Made by a program: the position numbers and the translations under genes. From an uncultured Acidimicrobiales bacterium (lineage in GTDB: Bacteria; Actinomycetota; Acidimicrobiia; Acidimicrobiales; Bin134), in assembly GCA_951813325.1 (NCBI GenBank), contig OX638350.1, positions 1,837,954-1,901,953 of the forward strand: DNA of 64,000 nucleotides. The letters run 5' to 3'. Each line of letters opens with the position of its first letter. The first letter of the stretch is position 1. Of this stretch, positions 20,623-28,204 are shown in pieces. The notes beneath the pieces are model-generated. The model saw only the letters and a program-made list of their open reading frames with translations. It did not search any database and was not told the origin of the DNA.

Positions 20623-20945
20623 GTCCCGTGCGGCCCCGGATCCTCATCGGGCTTGCGCCCTCCGGCTCCCCGGCACCTACTCCCACATCCTCACGGCGCC
20701 TGGCGGCCTTCCCCGGCCTCGGCTTTCGGTGGTGCCACCGACTTCCTCGGCCCGTTTCAGCGACCCTGCGAACTCCGCTTGTCTCTGGTAGTGGGATTCA
20801 CCCTAGCGCGTCATAAAGCCAGGTCAAGCGTAAATCATAAATCCACAGGGTTTTCCACCGCCCTGCGAAGAAATCCCCAGGAAACCTCAAATTACCCACA
20901 GACGTCTGCTGGTTTTCGGCTCCGGATCGGCCGGCGATCAACTCC

Positions 20946-21701
20946 TCAAGACCAGGCCCCGCGCGCCAACAGCACATCGCGCAGCACGGAGGGGCGGTCG
21001 GTCATGATTCCGTCCACCCCGAGGTCTAGGAGCCGGTGCATTTCGTCGGCGTCGTCGATGGTCCACACGTGCACCGCCAACCCCTGGGCGTGGGCGGCGC
21101 CGACAAACCGCTGGTGGACCAGCGGAACGCCTTTGGCCGTGGGGGGAACCTGGGCGCACGCCCCGGCTTTGACCCGCACCGGCAATCCGGCGGCCGCAGC
21201 CTGTAGCCGGGCGACCTCTTTGGGGCCGAGGCCCGTGCACAGCCGCGGCCCTCCCAGTTGCCGGGCGAGAGCCAGACGCCGGCTGGAGAACGATCCGACG
21301 CACACCCGACCGATGGCGGCGGTCCGCACCAGGGCGTCTATCAGCGGCTCGGTGGCCTGGTCGTGCTTGGGGTCGACCGCGATGCGGAGGTCGGGCCAGG
21401 CCGCCAGCAGCTCCTCGAAGCGGGGGATGGCGTGCCCGCCATCCACCCGAACCGTCTCCAGGTCGCGCCAGGCCAGTTCGCCAATGGCCTCGGGCCGTCC
21501 GCTGAGCCGCTGCAACCCCTCGTCGTGAAACGCCACCAGCACTCCGTCGCGGGTGGCGTGCACGTCGGTCTCCACATAGCGGTAGCCCAGCGCGACAGCG
21601 GCGGCGAATGCGGCCATGGTGTTCTCCGGCCCTTCGGCGGCTCCTCCCCGATGAGCGATGGGAATCGGGCCGTCGTGGTCTAAGAACGGCCAGGGTGACA
21701 C
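20946..21701 (-). CDS. Glycerophosphodiester phosphodiesterase family protein
   Basis: A 251-residue TIM-barrel enzyme that hydrolyses glycerophosphodiesters to glycerol-3-phosphate and an alcohol. The GDPD signature is clear: IAHRGGAAEGPENT near the N terminus, ETDVHATRDGVLVAFHD for the metal and catalytic His, and VHVWTIDDADEM near the C terminus. No signal peptide, so a cytosolic role is likely. The GTG at 21701 was chosen because a TAGGCT -10 box lies seven bases upstream and homology starts just after; a longer frame would overlap the divergent neighbour. A second family member lies at 57896-58621. Confidence 0.88.
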   Translation of the reverse strand: MSPWPFLDHDGPIPIAHRGGAAEGPENTMAAFAAAVALGYRYVETDVHATRDGVLVAFHDEGLQRLSGRPEAIGELAWRDLETVRVDGGHAIPRFEELLAAWPDLRIAVDPKHDQATEPLIDALVRTAAIGRVCVGSFSSRRLALARQLGGPRLCTGLGPKEVARLQAAAAGLPVRVKAGACAQVPPTAKGVPLVHQRFVGAAHAQGLAVHVWTIDDADEMHRLLDLGVDGIMTDRPSVLRDVLLARGAWS

Positions 21702-21708
21702 CGGCGAA

Positions 21709-21714
21709 AGCCTA
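21709..21714 (-). promoter_or_regulatory. -10 element (TAGGCT), leaderless type, for the GDPD gene
   Basis: TANNNT hexamer ending 7 nt before the GTG at 21701. It lies only 10 bp from the divergent -10 at 21725-21730, so the two promoters share one compact control region. Confidence 0.5.
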
Positions 21715-21724
21715 GCTGCCCGGA

Positions 21725-21730
21725 TAGATT
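21725..21730 (+). promoter_or_regulatory. -10 element (TAGATT), leaderless type, for the SirB1-like gene
   Basis: TANNNT hexamer ending 8 nt before the GTG at 21739. Confidence 0.45.
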
Positions 21731-21738
21731 CACTGTTC

Positions 21739-22524
21739 GTGGGATGGGCGCCGGCCGAGAGATTCAGCCAACTGCTCGAGCAGGAGAAGTTCGCCCTCGA
21801 TGAGGGCGCGCTGTGCATCGCCGCCCACGGCTGTCCCGACATGGACTTCGACTCCGAACTCGACCGCCTGGATGCACTGGCCTGCCGCTGCGACCGGCCC
21901 AGCCGGGACCAGATGCTGCACTCGCTGTTCAGCGACCTGGGCTTCCACGGTAACCGGGTGGACTACTACGACCCCCGCAACTCGTTTCTGAACGAGGTCA
22001 TGCGCCGGCGCACCGGGATACCGATCAGCCTTGCCGTGCTCACCATCGCCGTCGGCCGGCGCATTGGCCACCAATTGGAGGGAATCGGGCTGCCCGGCCA
22101 TTTCTTGCTCCGGGACTGCAATGAGCCCGAGGTGTTCATCGACGTATTCGCCGGGGGCGCGCTGCTCGACGGCCGAGGCTGCGAAGAGCTGTTCCACCAG
22201 GTCACCGCAGGGCAACAGGGTTTCCACCCCGCATTTCTGGCACCGGTGGAGCATTCGTCGATTATGGAGCGGATGCTTGGCAACCTCCGGGCCATCTACG
22301 CCCAATCCAAGGACTACGCCAACCTGGAGTGGGTGCTGGAACTGCGGACAATGTGTCCGACGGTCCCCGAAGGAGAAGCCAAGCAGCTTGGGTTGGTCAA
22401 CATGGAGCGGGGCCGGTTCGACCAGGCGGCCCGTCGCTTCGAAGCGCTGGCGCAGAGTGCGACCGACGACGGAGAGGAGGAACTGCGGCGGCTGGCCACC
22501 TTGGCCTGGGCCCGCATGAACTGA
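21739..22524 (+). CDS. SirB1-like (transglutaminase-core-like) protein with TPR-type C terminus
   Basis: A 261-residue protein of the SirB1/Transglut_core2 family. The conserved centre includes YYDPRNSFLNEVMRRRTGIPISL (a hallmark split here over residues 72-95), GIGLPGHFLLR, and FIDVFAGG with the conserved His of PGHF. The C-terminal 80 residues resemble tetratricopeptide helices (ANLEWVLELR, RFDQAARRFEAL). The family is widespread but has no established biochemical activity; an amidase or scaffold role has been guessed. The GTG at 21739 fits the leaderless promoter and the usual N terminus (RFSQLLEQ... aligned with family starts). Confidence 0.78.
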   Translation: MGWAPAERFSQLLEQEKFALDEGALCIAAHGCPDMDFDSELDRLDALACRCDRPSRDQMLHSLFSDLGFHGNRVDYYDPRNSFLNEVMRRRTGIPISLAVLTIAVGRRIGHQLEGIGLPGHFLLRDCNEPEVFIDVFAGGALLDGRGCEELFHQVTAGQQGFHPAFLAPVEHSSIMERMLGNLRAIYAQSKDYANLEWVLELRTMCPTVPEGEAKQLGLVNMERGRFDQAARRFEALAQSATDDGEEELRRLATLAWARMN

Positions 22525-22599
22525 CGCCGCGGACCGAGCTCGTGGAAAGCCACCGGTGAAGGGCCCGGCATGGACCGCGAAAGCGGCCTGGTGGGGCGA

Positions 22600-22605
22600 T
22601 AGCGT
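22600..22605 (+). promoter_or_regulatory. -10 element (TAGCGT), leaderless type, for pyruvate kinase
   Basis: TANNNT hexamer ending 8 nt before the GTG at 22614; no ribosome site is present. Confidence 0.45.
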
Positions 22606-22613
22606 TAGAATCC

Positions 22614-24032
22614 GTGCCCCGCCGTACCAAGATCATCGCCACCATAGGCCCGGCATCGGAATCGCCGGAGATGCTGAGAACGATGGTGGACGCCGGCATG
22701 GATGTGGCTCGCATCGGGCTGGCCCACGGGACGCTGGAAGAGGCGCTGGGGCGGATGCACCGGGTGCGCCAGGTGGCCCAGGAAGCCGGCCGGCGGGTTG
22801 GTGTGCTGGTGGACTTGCCCGGTCCGAAGGTTCGCACGGCCAGCTTCGGCTCTGAGGGCGCGGAGCTGCTGGCCGATTCCGAGCTAGAGATCAGGGTGGG
22901 GGGCGACAAAAGCACCGCCGAGGTGGTGGAGGTGGACTACGACAACCTCTTCGACGACATCGCGGTGGGCGACCAGGTAGCGCTGGGCGACGGACAAGTG
23001 CTGTTGCAGGTGGTCGACATCGCCTCAGACAAGGCCACCGGCGTGGTGCTCCACGGAGACGTGATCCACGGGCGGCCCGGTTTCCGCATCCCGTCTGACC
23101 GGCTCAGCATGTCCACGCCGACGCCGGAGGATATGCGGAACCTGGACGCCTTCGTGAGCGAGTCGGTGGACATGGTGGCGGTGTCGTTCGTGCGCTCCGG
23201 CGACGACATCCGCCGGGTGAACGTGGAGCCCCATCCGGCCGGCCCGCTCGTGATCGCCAAGATCGAGACCCAAGCGGCCGTCCAGAACCTGGACGACATA
23301 ATCGAAACCTCGGCGGGCATCATGGTGGCCCGCGGTGATCTGGGCACCGAGTGCCTCATGGAAGAGACCCCGCACCTGCAAAAGCGGATCATCCGGGACT
23401 GCATTGCCGGCGGCTTGCCGGTAATCACCGCCACTCAGATGCTGGATTCCATGGTCCAGGCATCGACCCCGACCCGAGCCGAGGTATCGGATGTGGCCAA
23501 TGCGGTATTCGACGGCACCAGCGCAGTCATGCTGTCGGCCGAGACCGCCATCGGCGCCCATCCGGCGGCCACAGTGGCCACCATGGCCCGGATCGCCGAG
23601 CGGGCCGACGAGGAGTTCGACTATGTCCGCTGGGGGGAGAGCATCCGCCGCCTGCGCATGACCGATGCCGACGCCCCCACCTCGGTTACCGACGCCATGA
23701 CCGGCGCGGCTGCCACCGCAGCCAACGAGTTGAACTTGGCTGCCATCGTGTGCATCTCGGCGTCGGGGTTCACCGTGCGGTCCATGGCGCGGTTCCGCCC
23801 CCAGACAGCCATCTTGGGGTTCAGCACGTCGGAGCGCACCGTCCAGCAGCTGACGCTGAGTTGGGGAGTAACTCCTATGCTGGCCTTCGAGGAGGGGGGC
23901 TATGAGAGCCGGGTGGCCGAAGCTCTGAGCCTGGCCAAAGAGGTCGGGCATGTGGTGCCCGGTGATCTGGTGGCGGTGCTGGCCGGCATGGCGGAAGCCA
24001 CCGACGTGCTGCGCTTGGTACGCATCAACTGA
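22614..24032 (+). CDS. pyk: Pyruvate kinase
   Basis: A 472-residue glycolytic enzyme that transfers phosphate from phosphoenolpyruvate to ADP. Diagnostic segments are KIIATIGPAS at the N terminus, KIETQAAVQNLDDI, MVARGDLGTE (Mg2+ and phosphate site), and ITATQMLDSM followed by PTRAEVSDVANAV. The lid domain sits at about 70-165 and the C-terminal regulatory domain at 340-472. Two deviations are visible. The usual RLNFSHG reads RIGLAHG (33-39), losing the Asn and Ser that coordinate K+, and the next motif is DLPGPKVRT (67-75) with Lys at the position that marks K+-independent pyruvate kinases. Length is typical. Confidence 0.95.
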   Translation: MPRRTKIIATIGPASESPEMLRTMVDAGMDVARIGLAHGTLEEALGRMHRVRQVAQEAGRRVGVLVDLPGPKVRTASFGSEGAELLADSELEIRVGGDKSTAEVVEVDYDNLFDDIAVGDQVALGDGQVLLQVVDIASDKATGVVLHGDVIHGRPGFRIPSDRLSMSTPTPEDMRNLDAFVSESVDMVAVSFVRSGDDIRRVNVEPHPAGPLVIAKIETQAAVQNLDDIIETSAGIMVARGDLGTECLMEETPHLQKRIIRDCIAGGLPVITATQMLDSMVQASTPTRAEVSDVANAVFDGTSAVMLSAETAIGAHPAATVATMARIAERADEEFDYVRWGESIRRLRMTDADAPTSVTDAMTGAAATAANELNLAAIVCISASGFTVRSMARFRPQTAILGFSTSERTVQQLTLSWGVTPMLAFEEGGYESRVAEALSLAKEVGHVVPGDLVAVLAGMAEATDVLRLVRIN

Positions 24033-24051
24033 CCGTAGAAAGATGGCGGGC

Positions 24052-24498
24052 ATGAGCGATGCGCCGGTCAATCTCACCCGGTCAGGTCCGCCTGAGACGA
24101 TTTTGGATCCGGAGCCACCGCAAGCGGTGGCCGCGCTGGCCGAGGCGCTGAACCAGCCCGGGGAGCGCAGACGAGATGCTGTGGCCGAGGTGGTGGCCAG
24201 GTTCCCCCGCTTTTTGGAGGGGTGGGCCCGGCTGGGGCTTTTGGCCCGCGACCAGGCCGAGGCCTACGCCGCCTTCCGGGTGGGCTATCACCGCGGTTTG
24301 GACCGGCTGCGCCAGAACGGCTGGAGGGGATCAGGCTACGTGCGCTGGTCCCACGACGTGAACCGGGGCTTTCTGCGAGCCTTGGCCGGCTTGCAGGCCA
24401 CCGCGGCCGCTATCGGGGAAAGGGATGAGGAGGAGCGCTGCTTGCTCTTTTTGCACCAACTCGACCCGTCGTGGCCCCCAATCGACTGGGAGCAATGA
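24052..24498 (+). CDS. DUF3151-like actinobacterial protein
   Basis: A 148-residue cytosolic protein resembling DUF3151, a family found in Actinobacteria without known function. Visible traits are NLT near the N terminus, a helix-rich middle (FPRFLEGWARLGLLARDQAEAY split over 55-75), GYHRGLDRLRQNGWRG, and a C-terminal PSWPPIDWE. An ATG nine bases upstream (24043) is also possible; I prefer 24052 because GAAAG is then better spaced. It follows pyruvate kinase by 19 bp and precedes the flavin reductase by one base, so it is likely in one transcript. Confidence 0.75.
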   Translation: MSDAPVNLTRSGPPETILDPEPPQAVAALAEALNQPGERRRDAVAEVVARFPRFLEGWARLGLLARDQAEAYAAFRVGYHRGLDRLRQNGWRGSGYVRWSHDVNRGFLRALAGLQATAAAIGERDEEERCLLFLHQLDPSWPPIDWEQ

Positions 24499-24499
24499 C

Positions 24500-25063
24500 A
24501 TGGCGGCGCCGGGCGGCACTGGACCAATCGGACCGTTCCCGGGGCATGTGGGGGACGACCCCGAGGCCCAAGACGCCTACGACCGACTCCGCAGGCGGGT
24601 GCTGTGGAGCCTTCCCTATGGACTCTACGTGGTGGGATCGCGGGCAGGGCAGCGGCGCAACGGCATGACTCTCAACTGGGCCACCCAACTGGCGTTTGAG
24701 CCCAAACTGGTGGGAATCGGAGTGGAGCATCCGGCCTACACCCACGAGCTCATCTCCGAGGGCGGGGTGTTCAGCCTGTGCACCATCGCCCGAGAAGACC
24801 GGGCCATCGTCCGCAAATTCACCAAACCGGTGGAAGTCGACCTGGCAGCCATGACCCTCAACGGCTTCGCGTTCCACGACGGGGTCACCGGCGCACCCGT
24901 CTTGGACTGCGCCCCCGCCTATCTCGACTGCGTGGTTCGCGACGCAGTGGTAACCGGCGCCCACACATTGTTCATCGGCGAGGTGGTGGACAGCGGCTTC
25001 CAGAGTGAAGAGGAAACCCCGGTCCTGCGCATGGAGGACACCCGCATGAACTACGGGGGCTAG
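24500..25063 (+). CDS. Flavin reductase-like domain protein (FMN-binding split barrel)
   Basis: A 187-residue protein of the flavin-reductase family, which reduces or binds FMN. The family core is seen in LWSLPYGLYVVGSRAG, the NGMTLNWATQLAFEPKLV segment (flavin-binding loop, near 55-72) and the HTLFIGEVVDSG strand near the C terminus. No partner oxygenase is encoded nearby, so it may be a stand-alone NAD(P)H:flavin oxidoreductase. The ATG follows the stop of the previous gene by one base, implying coupling. Confidence 0.85.
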   Translation: MAAPGGTGPIGPFPGHVGDDPEAQDAYDRLRRRVLWSLPYGLYVVGSRAGQRRNGMTLNWATQLAFEPKLVGIGVEHPAYTHELISEGGVFSLCTIAREDRAIVRKFTKPVEVDLAAMTLNGFAFHDGVTGAPVLDCAPAYLDCVVRDAVVTGAHTLFIGEVVDSGFQSEEETPVLRMEDTRMNYGG

Positions 25064-25069
25064 CGGCCC

Positions 25070-25678
25070 TTGAAGCTGCCACCGTTCACCGGCGCGGTAT
25101 TGGCGGGAGGGCAGAGCCGGCGGATGGGTATCGACAAGGCGTTTTTGGAAGTGGGGGGCAGATGGCTCATCGCCTACGCCCTAGACGCGCTGGCCGGAGC
25201 CTCCCAGCGGCTGATCGTCGGCGGGGCTGATCCCCGATTGGAGACGGCGGCGGTCACCGCCGACGCCGTTCATGTCGCCGACCGATGGCCCGGGGAGGGT
25301 CCCATGGGCGCGGTGGCCACCGCATTGAGCGAAGCCGATTACCCGATAGCAGTGATCTTGCCCTGCGATCTTCCTGGCATCAGCCCCGATGACGTGGCTG
25401 CGCTGGTCCAGGCCGCTGGATCGGTTCTGCCCGGCGAAATCCCGGCGGCTGCGGTATTCGCCGATCAGCGCCGCCACTACCTGCCCTTGGCCATAGACAC
25501 CAGAGCAGCACCCCTGGTGCAGCGCCTGTTCGAATCTGGTCAGCGCGCCGTGGCCTGTCTTGTTGATGAGCTGAGCGTCGTCGATGTGCCCGCTCCGCCG
25601 ACGGCGGTCACCGACATCGACAGCCCCGAAGACCTCAGGCAGGCAGGTCGGCCAGTCCCCCCGGGCATCGCCCACTAA
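25070..25678 (+). CDS. mobA: Molybdenum cofactor guanylyltransferase MobA-like
   Basis: A 202-residue nucleotidyltransferase with the signature VLAGGQSRRMGIDKA (9-23), which binds GTP, and the conserved VILPCDLPGI (metal-binding Asp). MobA attaches GMP to molybdopterin to form the dinucleotide cofactor used by DMSO-reductase-type enzymes. No other molybdopterin genes are in the window. The start is a TTG directly after the flavin reductase stop; the homology begins within ten residues, so few alternatives exist. A general NTP-transferase role cannot be excluded. Confidence 0.85.
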   Translation: MKLPPFTGAVLAGGQSRRMGIDKAFLEVGGRWLIAYALDALAGASQRLIVGGADPRLETAAVTADAVHVADRWPGEGPMGAVATALSEADYPIAVILPCDLPGISPDDVAALVQAAGSVLPGEIPAAAVFADQRRHYLPLAIDTRAAPLVQRLFESGQRAVACLVDELSVVDVPAPPTAVTDIDSPEDLRQAGRPVPPGIAH

Positions 25679-25681
25679 CCT
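25676..25681 (+). promoter_or_regulatory. -10 element (TAACCT), leaderless type, for the rhodanese gene
   Basis: TANNNT hexamer overlapping the mobA stop codon and ending 7 nt before the GTG at 25689. Confidence 0.45.
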
Positions 25682-25688
25682 CTCCAGG

Positions 25689-26009
25689 GTGGAAATACCT
25701 GAGATCGGCGTCGCAGAGCTGGCTGAGCTCTTGGCGGGCGACATCGCGCTCATCGACGTGCGCGAGCCCGACGAGTACGTCGGCGCCCGCGTGCCCGGCG
25801 CGGTCCACATTCCCCTGGCCGCGATTCCCGAGCGGGCCTCTGAGCTCCCCGACCGGCATTTGTACATGATTTGCGGCGTAGGCGGGCGAAGCCTCAAGGC
25901 GGCCGAATACTTGGCCGCCCGAGGCTGGAGCTGCACCAACGTGGCCGGGGGCACCAATGGGTGGGTGGAGGCCGGCTACCCCTTCGACTCCGGGCCCGCA
26001 GTCGATTGA
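25689..26009 (+). CDS. Single-domain rhodanese-like sulfurtransferase
   Basis: A 106-residue rhodanese domain: LIDVREPDEYVGARVPGA (conserved Asp/Arg region), then the active-site loop ICGVGGRS with catalytic Cys (CxxGxRS pattern), and AAEYLAARGW plus NVAGGTNGW at the C terminus. It may carry persulfide sulfur to acceptors, for example in cofactor synthesis, which would suit its place after mobA; that link is inference. Its stop codon overlaps the TTG start of the RNase D gene. Confidence 0.9.
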   Translation: MEIPEIGVAELAELLAGDIALIDVREPDEYVGARVPGAVHIPLAAIPERASELPDRHLYMICGVGGRSLKAAEYLAARGWSCTNVAGGTNGWVEAGYPFDSGPAVD

Positions 26010-27199
26010 GCCGCAAGTCCGAGATCCCCGAGCCGGTTGTCGAGCGGCGCAAGCTGGCGGAGGTGGTGGATGATGCGGCCACCGCGGACGCCTACGCCAT
26101 CGACACCGAGTTTCATCGCGAGCGCACCTACTACCCCCGATTGGCGTTGGTTCAGATCGCCTGGCAAGACCAACTGGCCGTCATCGACCCATTGGCCGTG
26201 CCCATCGCCGCTTTGGCCAAGCTGCTGGACGGCGATGGCCTAGCGGTGCTCCATGCTGCTGAGCAGGATCTGGAGGTGCTCTTTCATGAGTGCGGAACGC
26301 GGCCCCGACGGATATTCGACACCCAGATCGGGGCCGGGTTTGTCGGGTTCAGCTCGCCTTCGCTGGCCACGCTCCACGAGCGACTACTGGGGGTGGAGCT
26401 GGCCAAAGAAGCTCGTCTATCCGACTGGTTCCAGCGGCCACTGCCCGATCACATGTTGGCTTACGCGGCGGCTGACGTTGAGCGCCTGTTGGAGATCAGC
26501 GACATCCTGCAAAAGGACCTGCACGCCCGCGGTCGCCTGGAATGGGCTGAGGAGGAGTGCGAGCTTTTGCGGGAGCGGGCCGATTCGGGGCGGTCTCCCG
26601 AAGCCGCCTGGCTCAAGATTAAAGAGGTTCGCCGCATGGATGGGCGACCGCGAGCACTGGCCCAAGCAATAGCCCGATGGCGAGAGGAATACGCCTCCCG
26701 CCAGAACCAACCCGTTCGCCATGTGCTATCGGATCTCGGGGTGGCCGTGGTGGCCCAGCGCATGCCCGAGTCGGTTGCTCAGTTGCGGGAAATACGGGGG
26801 GTAGAGCCCCGCAACCTCCGCAAGGGGGCCGACAAGGACCTGTTGGCGTTTCTCGACGAGATCCGGGGGGCCAAGTTGGCGATCGCGCCGACCAGCCGGC
26901 CGACCAAGCTGGAGCCGGCGCTGAAGCCCGCGGTCAGCCTCATTACCTCGTGGGCCGCCCAGCATGCTGTCGAATCCGACCTCGATCCGGCGCTGGTGGC
27001 TACTCGCAGCGACATCGAGGCCCTGCTGAGGGGCGATCCGGACTGCCGAGCCCTCAAGGGATGGCGGGCCGGCATCATCGCCGCCCCTGTTCAACAGCTA
27101 TTGGCGGGAGCTGCGGCAGTAGCGTTCGACGGCCAGGGAAGGCTCGCTCTCGAAGAGCGCTCGGGGCGGCCCATACATCCATCGAAAGGAACCAGATGA
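26006..27199 (+). CDS. rnd: Ribonuclease D (3'-5' exoribonuclease)
   Basis: A 397-residue DEDDy exonuclease that trims tRNA and other structured RNA 3' ends. Catalytic residues are Asp33 and Glu35 (AIDTEFH), Asp87 (AAEQDLEVLF), Tyr152 and Asp156 (YAAADVERL). An HRDC-type helical domain follows around 205-285 (LAQAIARWREEYA) and a second helical HRDC-like region near 320-380. The start is a TTG overlapping the rhodanese stop (TTGA), a coupled arrangement; the first 30 residues before the DEDD core match the family. Length is usual (375-430). Confidence 0.93.
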   Translation: MSRKSEIPEPVVERRKLAEVVDDAATADAYAIDTEFHRERTYYPRLALVQIAWQDQLAVIDPLAVPIAALAKLLDGDGLAVLHAAEQDLEVLFHECGTRPRRIFDTQIGAGFVGFSSPSLATLHERLLGVELAKEARLSDWFQRPLPDHMLAYAAADVERLLEISDILQKDLHARGRLEWAEEECELLRERADSGRSPEAAWLKIKEVRRMDGRPRALAQAIARWREEYASRQNQPVRHVLSDLGVAVVAQRMPESVAQLREIRGVEPRNLRKGADKDLLAFLDEIRGAKLAIAPTSRPTKLEPALKPAVSLITSWAAQHAVESDLDPALVATRSDIEALLRGDPDCRALKGWRAGIIAAPVQQLLAGAAAVAFDGQGRLALEERSGRPIHPSKGTR

Positions 27200-27708
27200 G
27201 CAAGACGGCAGAGCGGGAGTGGCTCGACTGGGAGTCCTACGGCCGGGCAGTGCGGGAATTGGCCGCCCTGGTGGCCGACGACGGCTATCGGCCGGAGATG
27301 ATCCTGGCCATTGCCCGAGGCGGCCTGTTCTGTGCCGGATCGCTGGGCTATGCCCTGTCGGTCAAGAACATCTACGTGATGAACTGCGAGTACTACACCG
27401 GGGTGGACGAGCGGCTGCCCGTGCCGGTGATGCTGCCCCCTGCCGTTGACCTGGTGGACAACCGCAACTCCAAGATCCTCATAGCCGACGACGTGGCCGA
27501 TACCGGCCACACCCTCAAGATGGTCTACGACTTCTGCATGGAGCGGGTGGCCGATGTGCGCTCGGCGGTGCTCTACGAAAAGTCGCATTCGCTGGTGAAG
27601 AGCGACTACGTGTGGCGGCGCACCGACAAGTGGATCAACTTCCCGTGGTCCACCGATCGTCCGCTGGTGAGCGCCGAGGAAGCCCGCCACAAGGTGCTCG
27701 ACGCCTGA
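27196..27708 (+). CDS. Phosphoribosyltransferase (purine/xanthine type)
   Basis: A 170-residue PRTase with the PRPP-binding motif ILIADDVADTGHTL (94-107) and an N-terminal LAIARGGLF loop. The family includes hypoxanthine-guanine and xanthine PRTases that salvage bases using PRPP; the exact base is not clear. The ATG overlaps the RNase D stop (ATGA) and AAAGGA lies upstream. The last seven codons with the stop are duplicated 73 bp downstream (see the repeat at 27684-27795). Confidence 0.88.
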   Translation: MSKTAEREWLDWESYGRAVRELAALVADDGYRPEMILAIARGGLFCAGSLGYALSVKNIYVMNCEYYTGVDERLPVPVMLPPAVDLVDNRNSKILIADDVADTGHTLKMVYDFCMERVADVRSAVLYEKSHSLVKSDYVWRRTDKWINFPWSTDRPLVSAEEARHKVLDA

Positions 27709-27795
27709 GAATTCTGGCGCCCCCCACCGCAAGTCCCAAGGTGAGCATGGAGTTCACCGCCACAAGGTGCTCGACGCCTGAGAATTCTGGCGCCC
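27684..27795. repeat. 39-bp direct repeat duplicating the 3' end of the PRTase gene
   Basis: Copies at 27684-27722 and 27757-27795 are identical over 39 bp with a 73-bp period. Copy 1 contains the last codons and the stop of the PRTase gene plus 14 bp of trailer (including GAATTC); copy 2 is non-coding. The 34-bp between-copy part is unique. Confidence 0.95.
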
Positions 27796-27891
27796 GGGTG
27801 CACAGGGATTGGACGGCCGCAGCCGCCTCATGCCCCTGGCAGTGTGCAATGCCGGGGAACTGAGTGGTTAGACTGGCCCTTATGAGACGTT

Positions 27892-27910
27892 AGGGGGCGG
27901 AGTTCCCCCT
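27892..27910. other. Perfect 6-bp hairpin in the 27709-27956 gap
   Basis: AGGGGG (27892-27897) and CCCCCT (27905-27910) enclose a seven-base loop. There is no T-run. It sits about 45 bp before the start of the small zinc-ribbon-like gene and could be part of that gene's leader. The rest of the 248-bp gap holds only the direct repeat. Confidence 0.35.
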
Positions 27911-27956
27911 GCTGTCGGCACTAATTAGTTGTCGGCTTGATATTGCGGAGCCGCCC

Positions 27957-28175
27957 ATGAAAAAGGGACGCCACCGTCGTTACGAGGAGGCTCGTGCGCT
28001 GAAGCACACGAGCGACGACTTCGACGTAATGTTCGAGGATAACGAGGATCCCTGCATCGAATGCGGTGCCATCCCCGGAGAGGAATGTCGCCTCGTCAAA
28101 GTAGGTGCCAAGCCTTGGTGCGAATACCGGGACCCTCCTAGTGCTGACGGCGTCGACGAGCTCTTTCCCCACTGA
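27957..28175 (+). CDS. Small protein with four cysteines (possible zinc ribbon)
   Basis: A 72-residue hydrophilic protein, basic at the N terminus (MKKGRHRRYEEAR) and acidic in the middle. Cys33, Cys36, Cys44 and Cys55 (CIECG...EECR...WCEY) could bind zinc. I do not recognise the family. The codon use and cysteine spacing look like a real gene, and it stands between convergent neighbours with its own upstream gap. There is no clear ribosome site before the ATG. Confidence 0.6.
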   Translation: MKKGRHRRYEEARALKHTSDDFDVMFEDNEDPCIECGAIPGEECRLVKVGAKPWCEYRDPPSADGVDELFPH

Positions 28176-28204
28176 GATCAAGGGTCGGGGCAGCCAAGCC
28201 CCGT

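Larger units (their letters stand above)
20520..20945 (-). other. 426-bp gene-free region, candidate structured RNA
   Basis: No protein-coding frame here has family resemblance. The part 20623-20830 is very GC-rich with many short self-complementary blocks when read on the - strand and ends in the terminator-like hairpin at 20566-20622. The part 20835-20905 is AT-richer and has repeated motifs: AAATCCACAGG, TTTTCCACC, AAATCCCCAGG and TTACCCACA, similar to DnaA boxes (TTATCCACA). I compared it from memory with RNase P RNA, tmRNA, 4.5S RNA, and cobalamin, c-di-AMP, TPP and SAM riboswitches and found no match. It may be an unclassified small RNA or a long 3' leader of the glycerophosphodiesterase gene. 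Confidence 0.35.

Noticed and set aside
20776..20812. tRNA T-arm-like GGGATTCACCC
   Set aside because: No acceptor, D or anticodon arm can be drawn around it.
20623..20830. RNase P RNA, tmRNA, SRP RNA or a known riboswitch
   Set aside because: None of the conserved core strings I know for these RNAs occurs on either strand, so only an unnamed structured RNA is proposed.
20835..20905. Chromosomal origin (oriC)
   Set aside because: A few DnaA-box-like motifs are present, but no dnaA, dnaN or gidA/parAB genes and no AT-rich unwinding region.
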